Below are positions 17,775 to 26,379 of a stretch of DNA of 64,000 nt, piece by piece; positions within the stretch are counted from its first letter, which is position 1, and each line of letters starts with the position of its first letter. The stretch is taken from positions 21,196-85,195 of the forward strand of contig NZ_JASCRS010000006.1 in assembly GCF_030010235.1 (NCBI RefSeq), written 5' to 3'. The notes below the pieces were generated by a model, which was not told the origin of the DNA, searched no databases, and saw only the letters and a program-made list of their open reading frames with translations. Made by a program: the position numbers and the translations under genes. The stretch comes from Leucobacter sp. UT-8R-CII-1-4 (lineage in GTDB: Bacteria > Actinomycetota > Actinomycetes > Actinomycetales > Microbacteriaceae).

Positions 17775-18670
17775 TGATGAGTGAGTTCCTGGGGGCTGTT
17801 GGGGCCTTTTTCGCCGAGTACCAGATCGTCTGGCGGATCCTCTTGGTGATTGGGCTTTGCCTCGTCGCCAATTGGATGCTGCGGGTGGTGCTTGGCCGCG
17901 CGGTGCGCGGTGTCGTGCGCGGCGTGAAAAAGGCGCAGGACGTAGACAGCACTCAGGAACTCGCCGCCGGCCCATACATTAATGCGCGTGCTGTGCAGCG
18001 CACCCGTACGCTGGGCACATTCGGCCGCAACATTATTAACTGGGGCACGGTTATTGCCGCGTTCTTCTTGATTTTGCTGCAGTTTAATGTCGACCCAGCA
18101 ACGGTGATTACTTCGGCTGGTTTTATCGCGGCAGGCCTCGCCTTTGGTGCGCAAAACGTGGTGAAAGACATTCTGAACGGCCTGTTTATGGTCTCAGAGG
18201 ACCAAATGGGGGTTGGTGACCTCGTAACGATCGGCGAGGTGACCGGCACTGTTGAAGACGTCGGTATCCGCGTGACGCAGGTGCGCGCGATGGACGGCAC
18301 ACTCTGGTTTGTACGCAATGGCGAAATCTTGACTCTGGGCAACGCTTCGCAGGGTTGGGGTCGCGCCATCATCGACATTACGGTGTCAAGCGACGAAGAT
18401 CTTGCGCTGGTTGAGCGCACGGCTCTTGAGAGCGCGAGCGAGCTCTTGCGTTCGGCGCAGTTTGCGCGCAGGGTGACTGGCGAGCCAGAGATTCTGGGAC
18501 TTGAGAGTGTGTATGGCGACCGGGCCACGCTGCGACTCACGGTGCGCACGAGGCCCGAGGCGCAGTATTCGGTGCAGCGCGAGTTGCGCGCACTGATCAG
18601 GAAGAACTTTGAAGAGCAGGGCATTCGCCTGGCGAATGAGTTGCCGCGAAATCTAGGGGGATCACTTTGA
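17774..18670 (+). CDS. Small-conductance mechanosensitive channel (MscS family)
   Basis: 298 residues. Two to three N-terminal helices lead into the pore-lining helix and beta domain (GFIAAGLAFGAQNVVKDILNG, then VGDLVTIGEVTGTVEDVGIR, about residues 115-165), which is the MscS signature. It opens under membrane tension and releases solutes in hypo-osmotic shock. The ATG overlaps the pepN stop by 1 bp, and its own stop overlaps the start of the globin gene, so pepN, mscS and the globin form one operon. Confidence 0.94.
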   Translation: MMSEFLGAVGAFFAEYQIVWRILLVIGLCLVANWMLRVVLGRAVRGVVRGVKKAQDVDSTQELAAGPYINARAVQRTRTLGTFGRNIINWGTVIAAFFLILLQFNVDPATVITSAGFIAAGLAFGAQNVVKDILNGLFMVSEDQMGVGDLVTIGEVTGTVEDVGIRVTQVRAMDGTLWFVRNGEILTLGNASQGWGRAIIDITVSSDEDLALVERTALESASELLRSAQFARRVTGEPEILGLESVYGDRATLRLTVRTRPEAQYSVQRELRALIRKNFEEQGIRLANELPRNLGGSL

Positions 18671-19191
18671 CCGAGCAGGCTTCGCCACTTTCAGGGGCCG
18701 AGGATCGCCAGCGGCTCGCGGCACAGCAGCACGTAGCCGCTACGGCGGCCGCGGAGCAAAGCGCACCGGCACCAAATCTCACACTGCGCAGTGGCGAGCA
18801 CGGCGCTGCCCTCAGCGACACGCTCTGGCAGCAGGTCGGCGGCACCCCCACTTTTGAATTGATCGTGCATCACTTTTATCAAGGTGTGCGAAATGATCCG
18901 CTTTTGGCCCCGATGTACCCTCAAGACGATTGGGAAGGCTCAGAGTGGCGATTGCGCGCTTTTCTTGAGCAGTACTGGGGTGGCCCTGGCACCTATTCAG
19001 AACAGCGCGGCCATCCTCGTCTTCGTATGCGGCACATGCCGTTTGCTGTGTCGCCGAAGGCAAAGGAACACTGGCTGATGCACATGCACGCGGCTCTTGA
19101 CCAGGCGGCTCTGCCCCCGATGCATGACGTAGCTTTCCGAGATTACATCGAGCGTGCAGCGCTGGCTATGGTGAATACCTTCGACGAGTAG
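18667..19191 (+). CDS. Group II truncated haemoglobin (GlbO-like)
   Basis: 174 residues. After about 50 low-complexity Ala/Gln-rich residues comes the globin: LWQQVGGTPTFELIVHHFYQGVRNDPLLAPMYPQDDW, then FLEQYWGGPGTYSEQRGHPRLRMRH with the proximal His in the RMRHMPF region, and HWLMHMHAALD with the conserved Trp of group II proteins. It binds O2 and may protect respiration or handle peroxide. The start is TTG 18667, with GGGGG 5 nt upstream, overlapping the mscS stop (TTTGA). The long N-terminal extension is odd; a later start is possible. Confidence 0.92.
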   Translation: MTEQASPLSGAEDRQRLAAQQHVAATAAAEQSAPAPNLTLRSGEHGAALSDTLWQQVGGTPTFELIVHHFYQGVRNDPLLAPMYPQDDWEGSEWRLRAFLEQYWGGPGTYSEQRGHPRLRMRHMPFAVSPKAKEHWLMHMHAALDQAALPPMHDVAFRDYIERAALAMVNTFDE

Positions 19192-19298
19192 TAGTTGTCT
19201 GTGCCTTCGGTTGCATTTCATGCGCAGTCTCGGCTTTTTTGGCCATGCGTCTGAAGTTTGACCTGAGGTAACGAACAGATCACAATCACTGCTTTTCA

Positions 19299-19312
19299 CC
19301 CCCGAAAGGGGG
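19299..19312. terminator. Small GC hairpin after the globin gene
   Basis: CCCCC-GAAA-GGGGG, a GNRA-capped stem 107 bp after the globin stop and 115 bp before the end of the convergent PNPOx gene. No T-tract; possible terminator. The rest of the 236-bp gap shows no gene. Confidence 0.4.
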
Positions 19313-19427
19313 TAGCGTCAGGAGTGGTCTACGGTTCACTCAATGGCGAGAGCTCCGATAGATCACTTCACCCCTGACACTCCTCCACTGACTCCCGATT
19401 GGTGCCTCAGCAGCGGCGAGAGAACGT

Positions 19428-19988
19428 TCAACCAGCAGGGGTTTCTACCGGCGAGTGCGACCAGCCATCCTCCCCTAGCAAATAATCAATGCGGGTGTGC
19501 TGACGATCTTCCCTGGCCTGCATAAACTCGAACTCATCTGGCACAAGCGCATAACGCTGCCAATCCTCATTTGGCACACCGGCATAGCTCGGACGACCAG
19601 CCCAATCGGCCTGCGAAATCTCCTCGCTCAACGCAACCGCGTTACCAGTGATCCGCACCTGTCGACCGGTTTCACGCCAAAAGAACACAAACGAGATACG
19701 TGGATTCGCAGCAATCTCTTGACCCTTGCGAGAGCTTCGATGCGTTGAAAAATGATACCCATCGGCATCAATGTCTTTCACGATGAGTGTGCGACCCACC
19801 GGAGTGCCGTCAGCACGCGTCGTGAGCATAGTCATTGCATGCGGCTGACGCGCCCCACCAGCAATGGCCGCTTCGAGCCAATCCAGAAAAAGCTCGTGCG
19901 GAGAATCAGGCAAGTCTGATTCAAGCAGCACCGGAAGCTCAGCCGGAAAAGCGGGGAGTTCTCTGAGTCGTGATTCAAGCTCGCTCAT
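19428..19988 (-). CDS. Pyridoxamine 5'-phosphate oxidase family protein
   Basis: 186 residues, PNPOx split-barrel FMN fold. PHAMTMLTTRADGTPVGRTLIVKDI, then YHFSTHRSSRKGQEIAANP and FFWRETGRQVRITG match the core of PdxH. Family members oxidise pyridoxine/pyridoxamine phosphate to PLP. The C-terminus lacks the canonical PdxH RLxP end, so it may be a PdxH-like FMN enzyme with another role; I therefore give no symbol. The start ATG follows a TAAGGT -10 box by 6 nt (leaderless). Confidence 0.85.
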   Translation of the reverse strand: MSELESRLRELPAFPAELPVLLESDLPDSPHELFLDWLEAAIAGGARQPHAMTMLTTRADGTPVGRTLIVKDIDADGYHFSTHRSSRKGQEIAANPRISFVFFWRETGRQVRITGNAVALSEEISQADWAGRPSYAGVPNEDWQRYALVPDEFEFMQAREDRQHTRIDYLLGEDGWSHSPVETPAG

Positions 19989-19994
19989 ACTTCT

Positions 19995-20000
19995 ACCTTA
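19995..20000 (-). promoter_or_regulatory. -10 box of a leaderless promoter (PNPOx gene)
   Basis: TAAGGT on the minus strand, 6 nt, then the ATG at 19988; no ribosome site. Confidence 0.55.
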
Positions 20001-20033
20001 GAAGCATGAGCGAGCCCAGCGCGATATGCCCGC

Positions 20034-21257
20034 TCAGAGTTCTCGTGAAACTCGCTGCGATCCAGCTTGGAAAACCCGCAGCACCCGATCAGCAAAACCA
20101 TCGAAATCGAATGGATCGCCATCAACCACGATCACGTCAGCGCGCATGCCAACCTCAATACGACCACGGTCACCTAACCCAAGCAACTCAGCAGCAGAAA
20201 TCGTGGCAGCCTCAATAACCTCGTGTGGCTCAAGGCCTGCCTCTTCCATCAGCGAAAGCTCAGCGAGGCTGTATTCATGCGGAAACACACCCGCATCAGT
20301 CCCCATAGCGATACGCACACCAGCGTTCACCGCCTTGCGCACATTCACCATGTGCTGAGTGACCGCATCGCTCGCTTTCTGCTTCACCGTCGGAGAAACC
20401 TTCGCGCCGCCATCAATAGCTCGCAGCAGCGCAACCGGCGCGATCAGGGTAGGCACGAGCCAGGTGCCACGCTCAAGCATTGCATCCCAGCACTCATCTG
20501 TCGCGTAGATACCGTGCTCAACTGAGCGGACGCCACCGCGAACAGCGTTCAACACGCCAGCCGGGCCCTGGGCGTGAGCCATGACACCAAGACCAGTCAC
20601 GGCCGCTTCGCGCACGCACATCTCAATCTCATCCATAGCAAACTGGCTGTGGCGAGGATCATCAGACGGTGAGAGCACGCCACCCGTAGTGCAGATCTTG
20701 ATCACATCGGCACCCGCGCGCTGAAGCTCACGAACACGGGTACGCATCTCTTCAGGCCCGTTCACAATACCGCTCGGGCGACCCGGCGTCGCCGGCATCA
20801 GCGAAAGGTCGACGCCACACGGACTCATACCGTCAGAATGCCCACCGGTCTGACCGAGGATCGTGACCGCGGTGAGCACCTGAGGGCCCTCAATAAGACC
20901 CGTTGCAAGCGCGTGCTTGAGCCCCTGATCAGCGCCGCCAGCATCACGAACCGTGGTGATCCCACGCTCAAGAGTCTCACGCAACACCTTCGTGGCCCGG
21001 TAATACGGAGTCGAATAAGGCTCATGCAAGCGCTGCATCTCGTCGACGCCATCAACCAGCAAATGCACATGGCTATCGATAAGCCCCGGCAGCACAGCCT
21101 TACCGTTGAGCTCCACAACCTCGTCAACGCGATCGTCACTCGGGTCGATCCGATCAGCAATCTCAAGAATGCCCTCTGCCGAGATCAGCAAATCTGCACG
21201 GCGCAGCTTCGAAGTTCCGACAAATAGATTTCCTCCACGAAGCAGTGTGGTGGTCAC
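20034..21257 (-). CDS. Metal-dependent amidohydrolase
   Basis: 407 residues from GTG 21257, which has GGGGG 7 nt upstream; longer in-frame starts lack one. Metal-site motifs are intact: LIDSHVHL near 63, the DVIKIC lysine near 184, HAQG near 222, SVEHG near 242 and MGTDAG near 319. This is the imidazolonepropionase-like/Xaa-Pro dipeptidase (Sgx9260-type) branch of the amidohydrolase superfamily. The substrate (hydantoin-like, peptidyl or lactam) cannot be told from sequence. No signal peptide. It stands between the PNPOx gene and the large protein gene, with independent spacing. Confidence 0.9.
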   Translation of the reverse strand: MTTTLLRGGNLFVGTSKLRRADLLISAEGILEIADRIDPSDDRVDEVVELNGKAVLPGLIDSHVHLLVDGVDEMQRLHEPYSTPYYRATKVLRETLERGITTVRDAGGADQGLKHALATGLIEGPQVLTAVTILGQTGGHSDGMSPCGVDLSLMPATPGRPSGIVNGPEEMRTRVRELQRAGADVIKICTTGGVLSPSDDPRHSQFAMDEIEMCVREAAVTGLGVMAHAQGPAGVLNAVRGGVRSVEHGIYATDECWDAMLERGTWLVPTLIAPVALLRAIDGGAKVSPTVKQKASDAVTQHMVNVRKAVNAGVRIAMGTDAGVFPHEYSLAELSLMEEAGLEPHEVIEAATISAAELLGLGDRGRIEVGMRADVIVVDGDPFDFDGFADRVLRVFQAGSQRVSREL

Positions 21258-21393
21258 AGTGATTCCCCCTTTGGAATTTGACTTGCAGGTTCGCACATCG
21301 CCTTTTCTTGCGAGTGTACGCAACACTAATCGGTGGTTGATTGTGACGATTCACCGAACGCTCTACGCAAAACTGGTGGGTCGACCAAACTTG

Positions 21394-24300
21394 CTATCCA
21401 AGCGCCTCGATCAACACCTTCGCCTTACGCTTCACCGCAGCAGAACGAGTGGTGTCGCCAATTTCAACAAGACCCGCCCAGCCGGCTTCGCTCTCAAGCA
21501 TCTGCCCCCGAGCAGCAGCAGCTCGCAGCACGGGAGCAAACTCAATCGCGATGTCGATGATCCGTACGAGCCAGCGCGGTGGTGTCGTACCGAGCGTGCT
21601 CGCGTGCGCAATCGACCGGGTCAACACCGGATAAAACGCCGATAGGAGCTCGGGATAACGTGAAAGCTGCCTCACCATCAGGTAGGGGTTAAAGTCGGCT
21701 TCGGCGAGCATCAGGCTCGTAGTATCGGCCATTCGAGTCGGCCCAAGCAGGCCGTTCTCAACCGCAGCACCGAAGTAGTACATCTCAGGGTCAGCTTGCT
21801 GCTGCGTGGCGAAAAACAGCACCATAAGTGAGCGCGAGAGCACGGGAGGCGCTTCGCGCCGGTAGCGCTCTGAGATCTCAACAAGCCGGCCAGACTCCGC
21901 ATCAAATTCAAGCCACTTTTGGTCGCCAAGGCTCGCCCGGCCTTCCATCCCAAGACCATACGTCCACGAGCTCTCGAATTGGCACTCCGTACCATCACCC
22001 AGAGTAAGGTGCACCACCATTACACTGCCGCGCTTCGTTTGCACCGCCTCATATTTCAGGATCGCGCCATCATCAATAGACGCTGGATCGCCAGTCGCCT
22101 GCCAAGCCTCAGCGAACTCGGTATCGCTCATCTCTGCCGGCGTAGCCAGCACGCCCGGTGATCCAGCGTTGCCCCCAGGACTCGCGACCATTGCTGTTTC
22201 AGGCAAAATCGACACGAGGGCGCGAGCTGCAGCAACCGCCTTCGATGAGCCCGTTCGGGACGCAATCGCGCGCACGCCTGGCAATGCCATTGTGTCGCTG
22301 CCCGCGAGGCCCGCGTCAACCGCAAGCTGCACCTCAGGCAGCATCAACTGAAGCAGCTCAATCGCTTCAGTGACACCGGGCGCGATGCGGCTTTGTTCCG
22401 AACTGATCTGCACCACGTCTGCCACAAGCGGCCAGATAAGCGAAAGCATGCCGTTTTCGGCGAGTTCTTGCCAATTGCGCACTCGGGACGCGATTGACGA
22501 AATCGAACCGCCCCACACAAATTGTCGCGCGTCAGCAATTCCAGGCACGAGGGTGCCATGCTGCCAAGCCGCAATGGCCGCCTCAATGTCTCCGCTGCGC
22601 TCTTCAGAGAAGCTCAGCAGCGCAGAAGAAGGCACCACACCGTTTGGTGCCTTGCGATTTATCGCCGCTCCAGGCTGCCGCCACTCAAGTTCACTCTCTG
22701 CCCAATTCGGAAACTCGGTGATTGTGATGTTGCGGCCGATCCGTCGATCAGGAAGATCAGCGCTACCGCTCAACTCCGCAATCGAAGGCAGCTCTTTAGC
22801 GAACCCATCGCTATCAAAACCCGGGTGTTCGTAAGGCTTCGAGAGCACAGTACCCAGCACATCACCGACATTCCGCCGCAACACTGTACCGTCTTGCAAC
22901 ACAATACGGACCGGCGAGGCGGCAAGCTTCGCCCGAAGAGTCACATCGAGAGAGTCACGGTCAAGGCGCGACAGCATCAGCTGCAAGTCAGCTTCTGAAA
23001 CCGCAGCGTCGGCTTCAACATAGCGGTCAAGTCGTGCAGCGAGGTCGGCTCCATCGACACGAAAATCTTGCCAGGTAGGAGTAGAAAGCAGAATCGGAAC
23101 CTCACCGAGACGCAAAAAGACTGCGGCGGCGCGGGCTCGCACAACCGACTCAACGTGAGCGTTTTTGCCCGCCGAGGCCGGCTGATCCGCGCCAATCATA
23201 GTTTCTCCGCGCACCCATCCGCGCACCGGGTGCAGCACCGCTTCCCACCGCCTCGGTACACCGCGCAACGCCTCGCGGGCCGCGGCTGGGTCTTCGCGCG
23301 CGACCGCGTTGGCAGTCGCCAGGAAACGCTCACCAGCAAGCGTCAACGACTCATTGTTCGCGGCAAGCAGCTCAGAGGTGAGTGCAGTGAGTTCTTCTGC
23401 GCCGGATCGCCCCTCCGCAAGGCGCGGCACTGCGGCGAGCGCTGGGGTCGCCTGCCAAAGGCCGCGCGCACCGGGAACAGGTTCTTCTTTGAGGGCTTGT
23501 GCGTCGAGTTGCCACGTGTCTTTGAGCTGCGCTGCTAGGGCTGCGAGCTTCTTGTCTTTGGCGTTCAGTAGCGGTGCGAGTGTTTCGGCGATTATCGTTT
23601 TGGTCTCGTCGCCTGGTTGCGCTGCCTGCATTGCGGCGGTGAGGACGGCCGCTTTCGCTTTGGTGCTTTTTGCGTTGAGTCCGATCAGTATGACCTGGGC
23701 GGTGAGTTCGTCGTCTGTGGCGCTCAGCAGTGTGGGTGTGAAGAGGTGGATGAGTGCGTCTTCACCGAAGCTCAGTACCGAGGCAAGTACACTCGCGTGT
23801 TCGAGCAGGAACGCTTCGTCTGCAGCGAGGTCGTTCGTGAGCACCTCAGCGAATGTTTTGCGGTCTATGGGGCGCTGGGCTGCTTCCATCGCGTAGAGGG
23901 TGAGTTCTTGTGCTTCACTCTGTTCGAGGTAACCTGCATCGACTGTGTGTTTGATCAGCCCTGACCAGTCGCCCGAGGTGCTCACTCCGCCGCGCAGCAC
24001 GGCCCGTAGGTGTTCGGCGAGGCGTGGTGTGATTTCTGTTAACGGGACTTGAGCGCTGCGCGCGAGTGCTTCGGCTTCGCGGCGAGCTATCGGGTCGAGA
24101 TTTTGTTTTGGGGTGCTCACTTCGAACGCTGCGAAGCTTTGGATCGCCCAGTTTTGTAGGTAGTCGGTGTCTGTGGGCAGGGGCGCTTCTGGCAGTTGGT
24201 TGAGGGCGCTCGTGATGGCTGGAGTGTAGCGGGAGCCGGCGCGGCGCAGTGCGGTGAACTGTGTGAGGAACTCTGCACCGCGAGCGGCCAGCAGCTTGGC

Positions 24301-24612
24301 TTGCGACTCTACGGCGAGCGCGACCGGATAGACCTCGAATGCGCGGCGGGCTGGCACGCCGAGACGAATGGTGTAGACCCCGAGCAGGCAGGGGTCTACG
24401 TCTATGGTGCTCACCCATCCCCAGGAGTCTTCAGCTATTTCTGCGAAGTTGCCCCACTCCCCTTTGGCGAGGCCTGCCTTTGCGGTCTTCTGCTGGGCGT
24501 TGTCGCCTAGGGGCAACGCCATGAGGTCGTCTTCTCTGCTCGCTTCATGCCAGCCGAGTTCTTTGAAGATTGCGAGTGATTTATCGAGTGCCGTCAGTGC
24601 TTCGGGGCTCAT
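21394..24612 (-). CDS. Large uncharacterised protein coupled to a SWIM zinc-finger gene
   Basis: 1072 residues from the ATG at 24612 (overlapping the upstream stop as ATGA). I do not recognise a catalytic motif. It starts MSPEALTALDKSLAIFKELGWHE and is rich in alpha-helical, HEAT-like segments with many Ala/Leu/Glu, e.g. residues 290-420. A central and C-terminal part looks mixed alpha/beta (EITITEFPNWAE-like stretch near 630 and VVHLTLGDGTECQFESSW near 870). No signal peptide or TM. From memory it resembles the DUF6493-type proteins that sit next to SWIM proteins in actinobacteria, but I cannot confirm this. The coupling implies a joint function with the SWIM protein. Confidence 0.8.
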   Translation of the reverse strand: MSPEALTALDKSLAIFKELGWHEASREDDLMALPLGDNAQQKTAKAGLAKGEWGNFAEIAEDSWGWVSTIDVDPCLLGVYTIRLGVPARRAFEVYPVALAVESQAKLLAARGAEFLTQFTALRRAGSRYTPAITSALNQLPEAPLPTDTDYLQNWAIQSFAAFEVSTPKQNLDPIARREAEALARSAQVPLTEITPRLAEHLRAVLRGGVSTSGDWSGLIKHTVDAGYLEQSEAQELTLYAMEAAQRPIDRKTFAEVLTNDLAADEAFLLEHASVLASVLSFGEDALIHLFTPTLLSATDDELTAQVILIGLNAKSTKAKAAVLTAAMQAAQPGDETKTIIAETLAPLLNAKDKKLAALAAQLKDTWQLDAQALKEEPVPGARGLWQATPALAAVPRLAEGRSGAEELTALTSELLAANNESLTLAGERFLATANAVAREDPAAAREALRGVPRRWEAVLHPVRGWVRGETMIGADQPASAGKNAHVESVVRARAAAVFLRLGEVPILLSTPTWQDFRVDGADLAARLDRYVEADAAVSEADLQLMLSRLDRDSLDVTLRAKLAASPVRIVLQDGTVLRRNVGDVLGTVLSKPYEHPGFDSDGFAKELPSIAELSGSADLPDRRIGRNITITEFPNWAESELEWRQPGAAINRKAPNGVVPSSALLSFSEERSGDIEAAIAAWQHGTLVPGIADARQFVWGGSISSIASRVRNWQELAENGMLSLIWPLVADVVQISSEQSRIAPGVTEAIELLQLMLPEVQLAVDAGLAGSDTMALPGVRAIASRTGSSKAVAAARALVSILPETAMVASPGGNAGSPGVLATPAEMSDTEFAEAWQATGDPASIDDGAILKYEAVQTKRGSVMVVHLTLGDGTECQFESSWTYGLGMEGRASLGDQKWLEFDAESGRLVEISERYRREAPPVLSRSLMVLFFATQQQADPEMYYFGAAVENGLLGPTRMADTTSLMLAEADFNPYLMVRQLSRYPELLSAFYPVLTRSIAHASTLGTTPPRWLVRIIDIAIEFAPVLRAAAARGQMLESEAGWAGLVEIGDTTRSAAVKRKAKVLIEALG

Positions 24613-26042
24613 GTCGGTTGTTGTCCTTCTGCGTGACGTTCGCGGCTGGGCCGGGTGAGCATGTTCGGTGCTGCGTTTGAGTCTGCGGCGCTCTGAGTGT
24701 GCTCGCTGAGTTCTACTGCGAGCGCGTGAGCACAGGGTCCTCGGCTGGTTCCGTGTCGCGCAAACCAGACGCAGGTGCAGCTGAGCCCCTGTGTCGTTTC
24801 TCGTACCATGTGTGTGCTGGAGCCGGCGTTGACGATCCAACGCTCATGATCTCGTTGCACGCCCCCAGGCTGCGTGAGGATACTGCGCGCTCGTACGAGC
24901 CTGGGGTTGTCTCGGTCAACCCGTTCTGGGTTATCGGGTAGCTCGCGATGAAAGTAAACCTGTTCGCGAAGGTCCCAGCCCACACGGCCCGAGGCGGCAA
25001 GCACCGCGAGCGCTTCTTGAGTGTCGCTCGGTGAGAGTGCGGCTGCGTTGCTGAGTGCCGCGACGTCAATGCGGGGGTCGAATGAGAGCAGTGCAGAGAG
25101 TGTGGCCGCGTGTTCTTGCACGTCGGGGGTCGCTAGCGAGGCGAGCAGCGCACCTTCGCCCGAATACCCGCGAGAAGCGTTTGGGGTGAGCGTGATCAGC
25201 ATCCGGGCGTGCGGTAGCTCTAGTTCGAAAGCGGATCCCCCCTCATGCTGAGGAGTGTCGACCGTATTGGGTTCGCCTTTCGGCGAGGTGCCATACACGG
25301 TGAGCGCTTGCGCTTGGGTGAGGAGGCGCTTGAGTGCGGACAAACGGTTTAGCCCACTCACAAAGACTGCGTTGCCCTGTTTTCTTGTGGCGACTTTAAT
25401 TCCGCTTGGGGTCTGTGTGAGCCAGCCGTCACGGCCAAGTCCGGTTGCTGGTGGCAGGGCTGCGATGAAGGCTCGAGCTTGGGCTGCGGGGACGGTGAAC
25501 CTCGGTTCAAGTGCGGTGTGTAGTTCGGCGGCGTTGCCGAGTGCGCGCACCCAACGGTCTGGCATTCGTACTGGCCGCTCGCTGTGTGCATCGCTGGGTG
25601 TTGCTGCTAAGAGCCCGTCGTTGCCGACGTTGAGGTGAAAGAGTTCGGTGCTTGCCACGTTTGCGAGTACGCGGCGCATGTCTGGGCCGATATCGACGTT
25701 GGTGGTTCCGGTGGCAATTTCTCCCCCGTCGAGTCCTGTGCCGAGTAGATCGAAACGTGCGTAGACTCCGTTGTCTGCTGAGAATACTTCTGCACGCAGT
25801 CGGTCGCCGTGCGCGGTGAGCACGGGATCGCGCATCTCGCTGGGCACCGGTTGGAAATAGCGGGTGGCTGCAATGTCTGCGAGCGTGAGTAGGCCCTGCG
25901 CGACCACCCTTGGCGCAGTCGCAAACCCGTGAAAAAAGCTCGGTGTTTCGTCGAGGCCGTTTGGGGTGAGCGCTGGAGCGAGTGCAAGATCGAGGGCCGA
26001 CTCCGAGCCGGTTGAAGCCAACGTGTACGCCCGAGCATTCAT
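24609..26042 (-). CDS. SWIM zinc-finger protein
   Basis: 477 residues. The SWIM motif CxC-x(n)-CxH is near residue 432-450 (LSCTCVWFARHGTSRG then PCAHALAVE). SWIM domains bind nucleic acids or proteins via zinc. The remaining 400 residues are mixed alpha/beta and not assignable by me, with a winged-helix-like part before the finger (DTQEALAVLAASGRVGWDL). No signal peptide. It starts 6 nt after a TAGGAT -10 box (leaderless) and overlaps the next gene by 4 bp. In E. coli, the SWIM protein YehQ is encoded with the MoxR/VWA genes yehL/yehP; those partners are missing here. Confidence 0.85.
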   Translation of the reverse strand: MNARAYTLASTGSESALDLALAPALTPNGLDETPSFFHGFATAPRVVAQGLLTLADIAATRYFQPVPSEMRDPVLTAHGDRLRAEVFSADNGVYARFDLLGTGLDGGEIATGTTNVDIGPDMRRVLANVASTELFHLNVGNDGLLAATPSDAHSERPVRMPDRWVRALGNAAELHTALEPRFTVPAAQARAFIAALPPATGLGRDGWLTQTPSGIKVATRKQGNAVFVSGLNRLSALKRLLTQAQALTVYGTSPKGEPNTVDTPQHEGGSAFELELPHARMLITLTPNASRGYSGEGALLASLATPDVQEHAATLSALLSFDPRIDVAALSNAAALSPSDTQEALAVLAASGRVGWDLREQVYFHRELPDNPERVDRDNPRLVRARSILTQPGGVQRDHERWIVNAGSSTHMVRETTQGLSCTCVWFARHGTSRGPCAHALAVELSEHTQSAADSNAAPNMLTRPSRERHAEGQQPT

Positions 26043-26048
26043 GAGAAA

Positions 26049-26054
26049 ATCCTA
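26049..26054 (-). promoter_or_regulatory. -10 box of a leaderless promoter (SWIM gene)
   Basis: TAGGAT on the minus strand, then 6 nt, then ATG at 26042. The 231 bp between here and tRNA-Arg show no gene. Confidence 0.55.
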
Positions 26055-26273
26055 GCAAGTGGCCATAATGTCCTCGCTGGGACGTTGGCCGGAATTCTGC
26101 AGAAGTTGAGCGCCGTTCGGGCTCGGTGGAGCTAGGCCATGACCGCAATCGGGCCTCAATAGTGCTTCAGTCGCGCTTCACCTCAGCGCGATCTGGGCGC
26201 ACCTCGTGCGTATGCCAGATATACAGCGTGCTGAATTCGCCCAGCCCCAACGGACTGATACTCTTGAACCCGC

Positions 26274-26346
26274 GCCTCCGTAGCTCAGGGGATAGAGCAG
26301 CGGCCTTCTAATCCGCTGGTCGTAGGTTCGAATCCTACCGGGGGCA
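26274..26346 (+). tRNA. tRNA-Arg (anticodon TCT)
   Basis: 73-nt cloverleaf; acceptor GCCTCCG pairs with CGGGGGC (one G-T wobble), T-loop GGTTCGAATCC present, anticodon TCT at 26307-26309 in loop CTTCTAA. CCA is not encoded and a short T-run follows. The base pair closing the anticodon loop (positions 31-39) is C/T, a mismatch; most TCT isoacceptors I know have A-T there. Confidence 0.95.
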
Positions 26347-26379
26347 CTTTTTCACACAATAACTCGGCGTAGCCCCGAA

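Noticed and set aside
26274..26346. tRNA-Arg as an integration (att) site for an island
   Set aside because: No integrase and no repeat of the tRNA 3' end found in the flanking genes, which look like ordinary chromosome.
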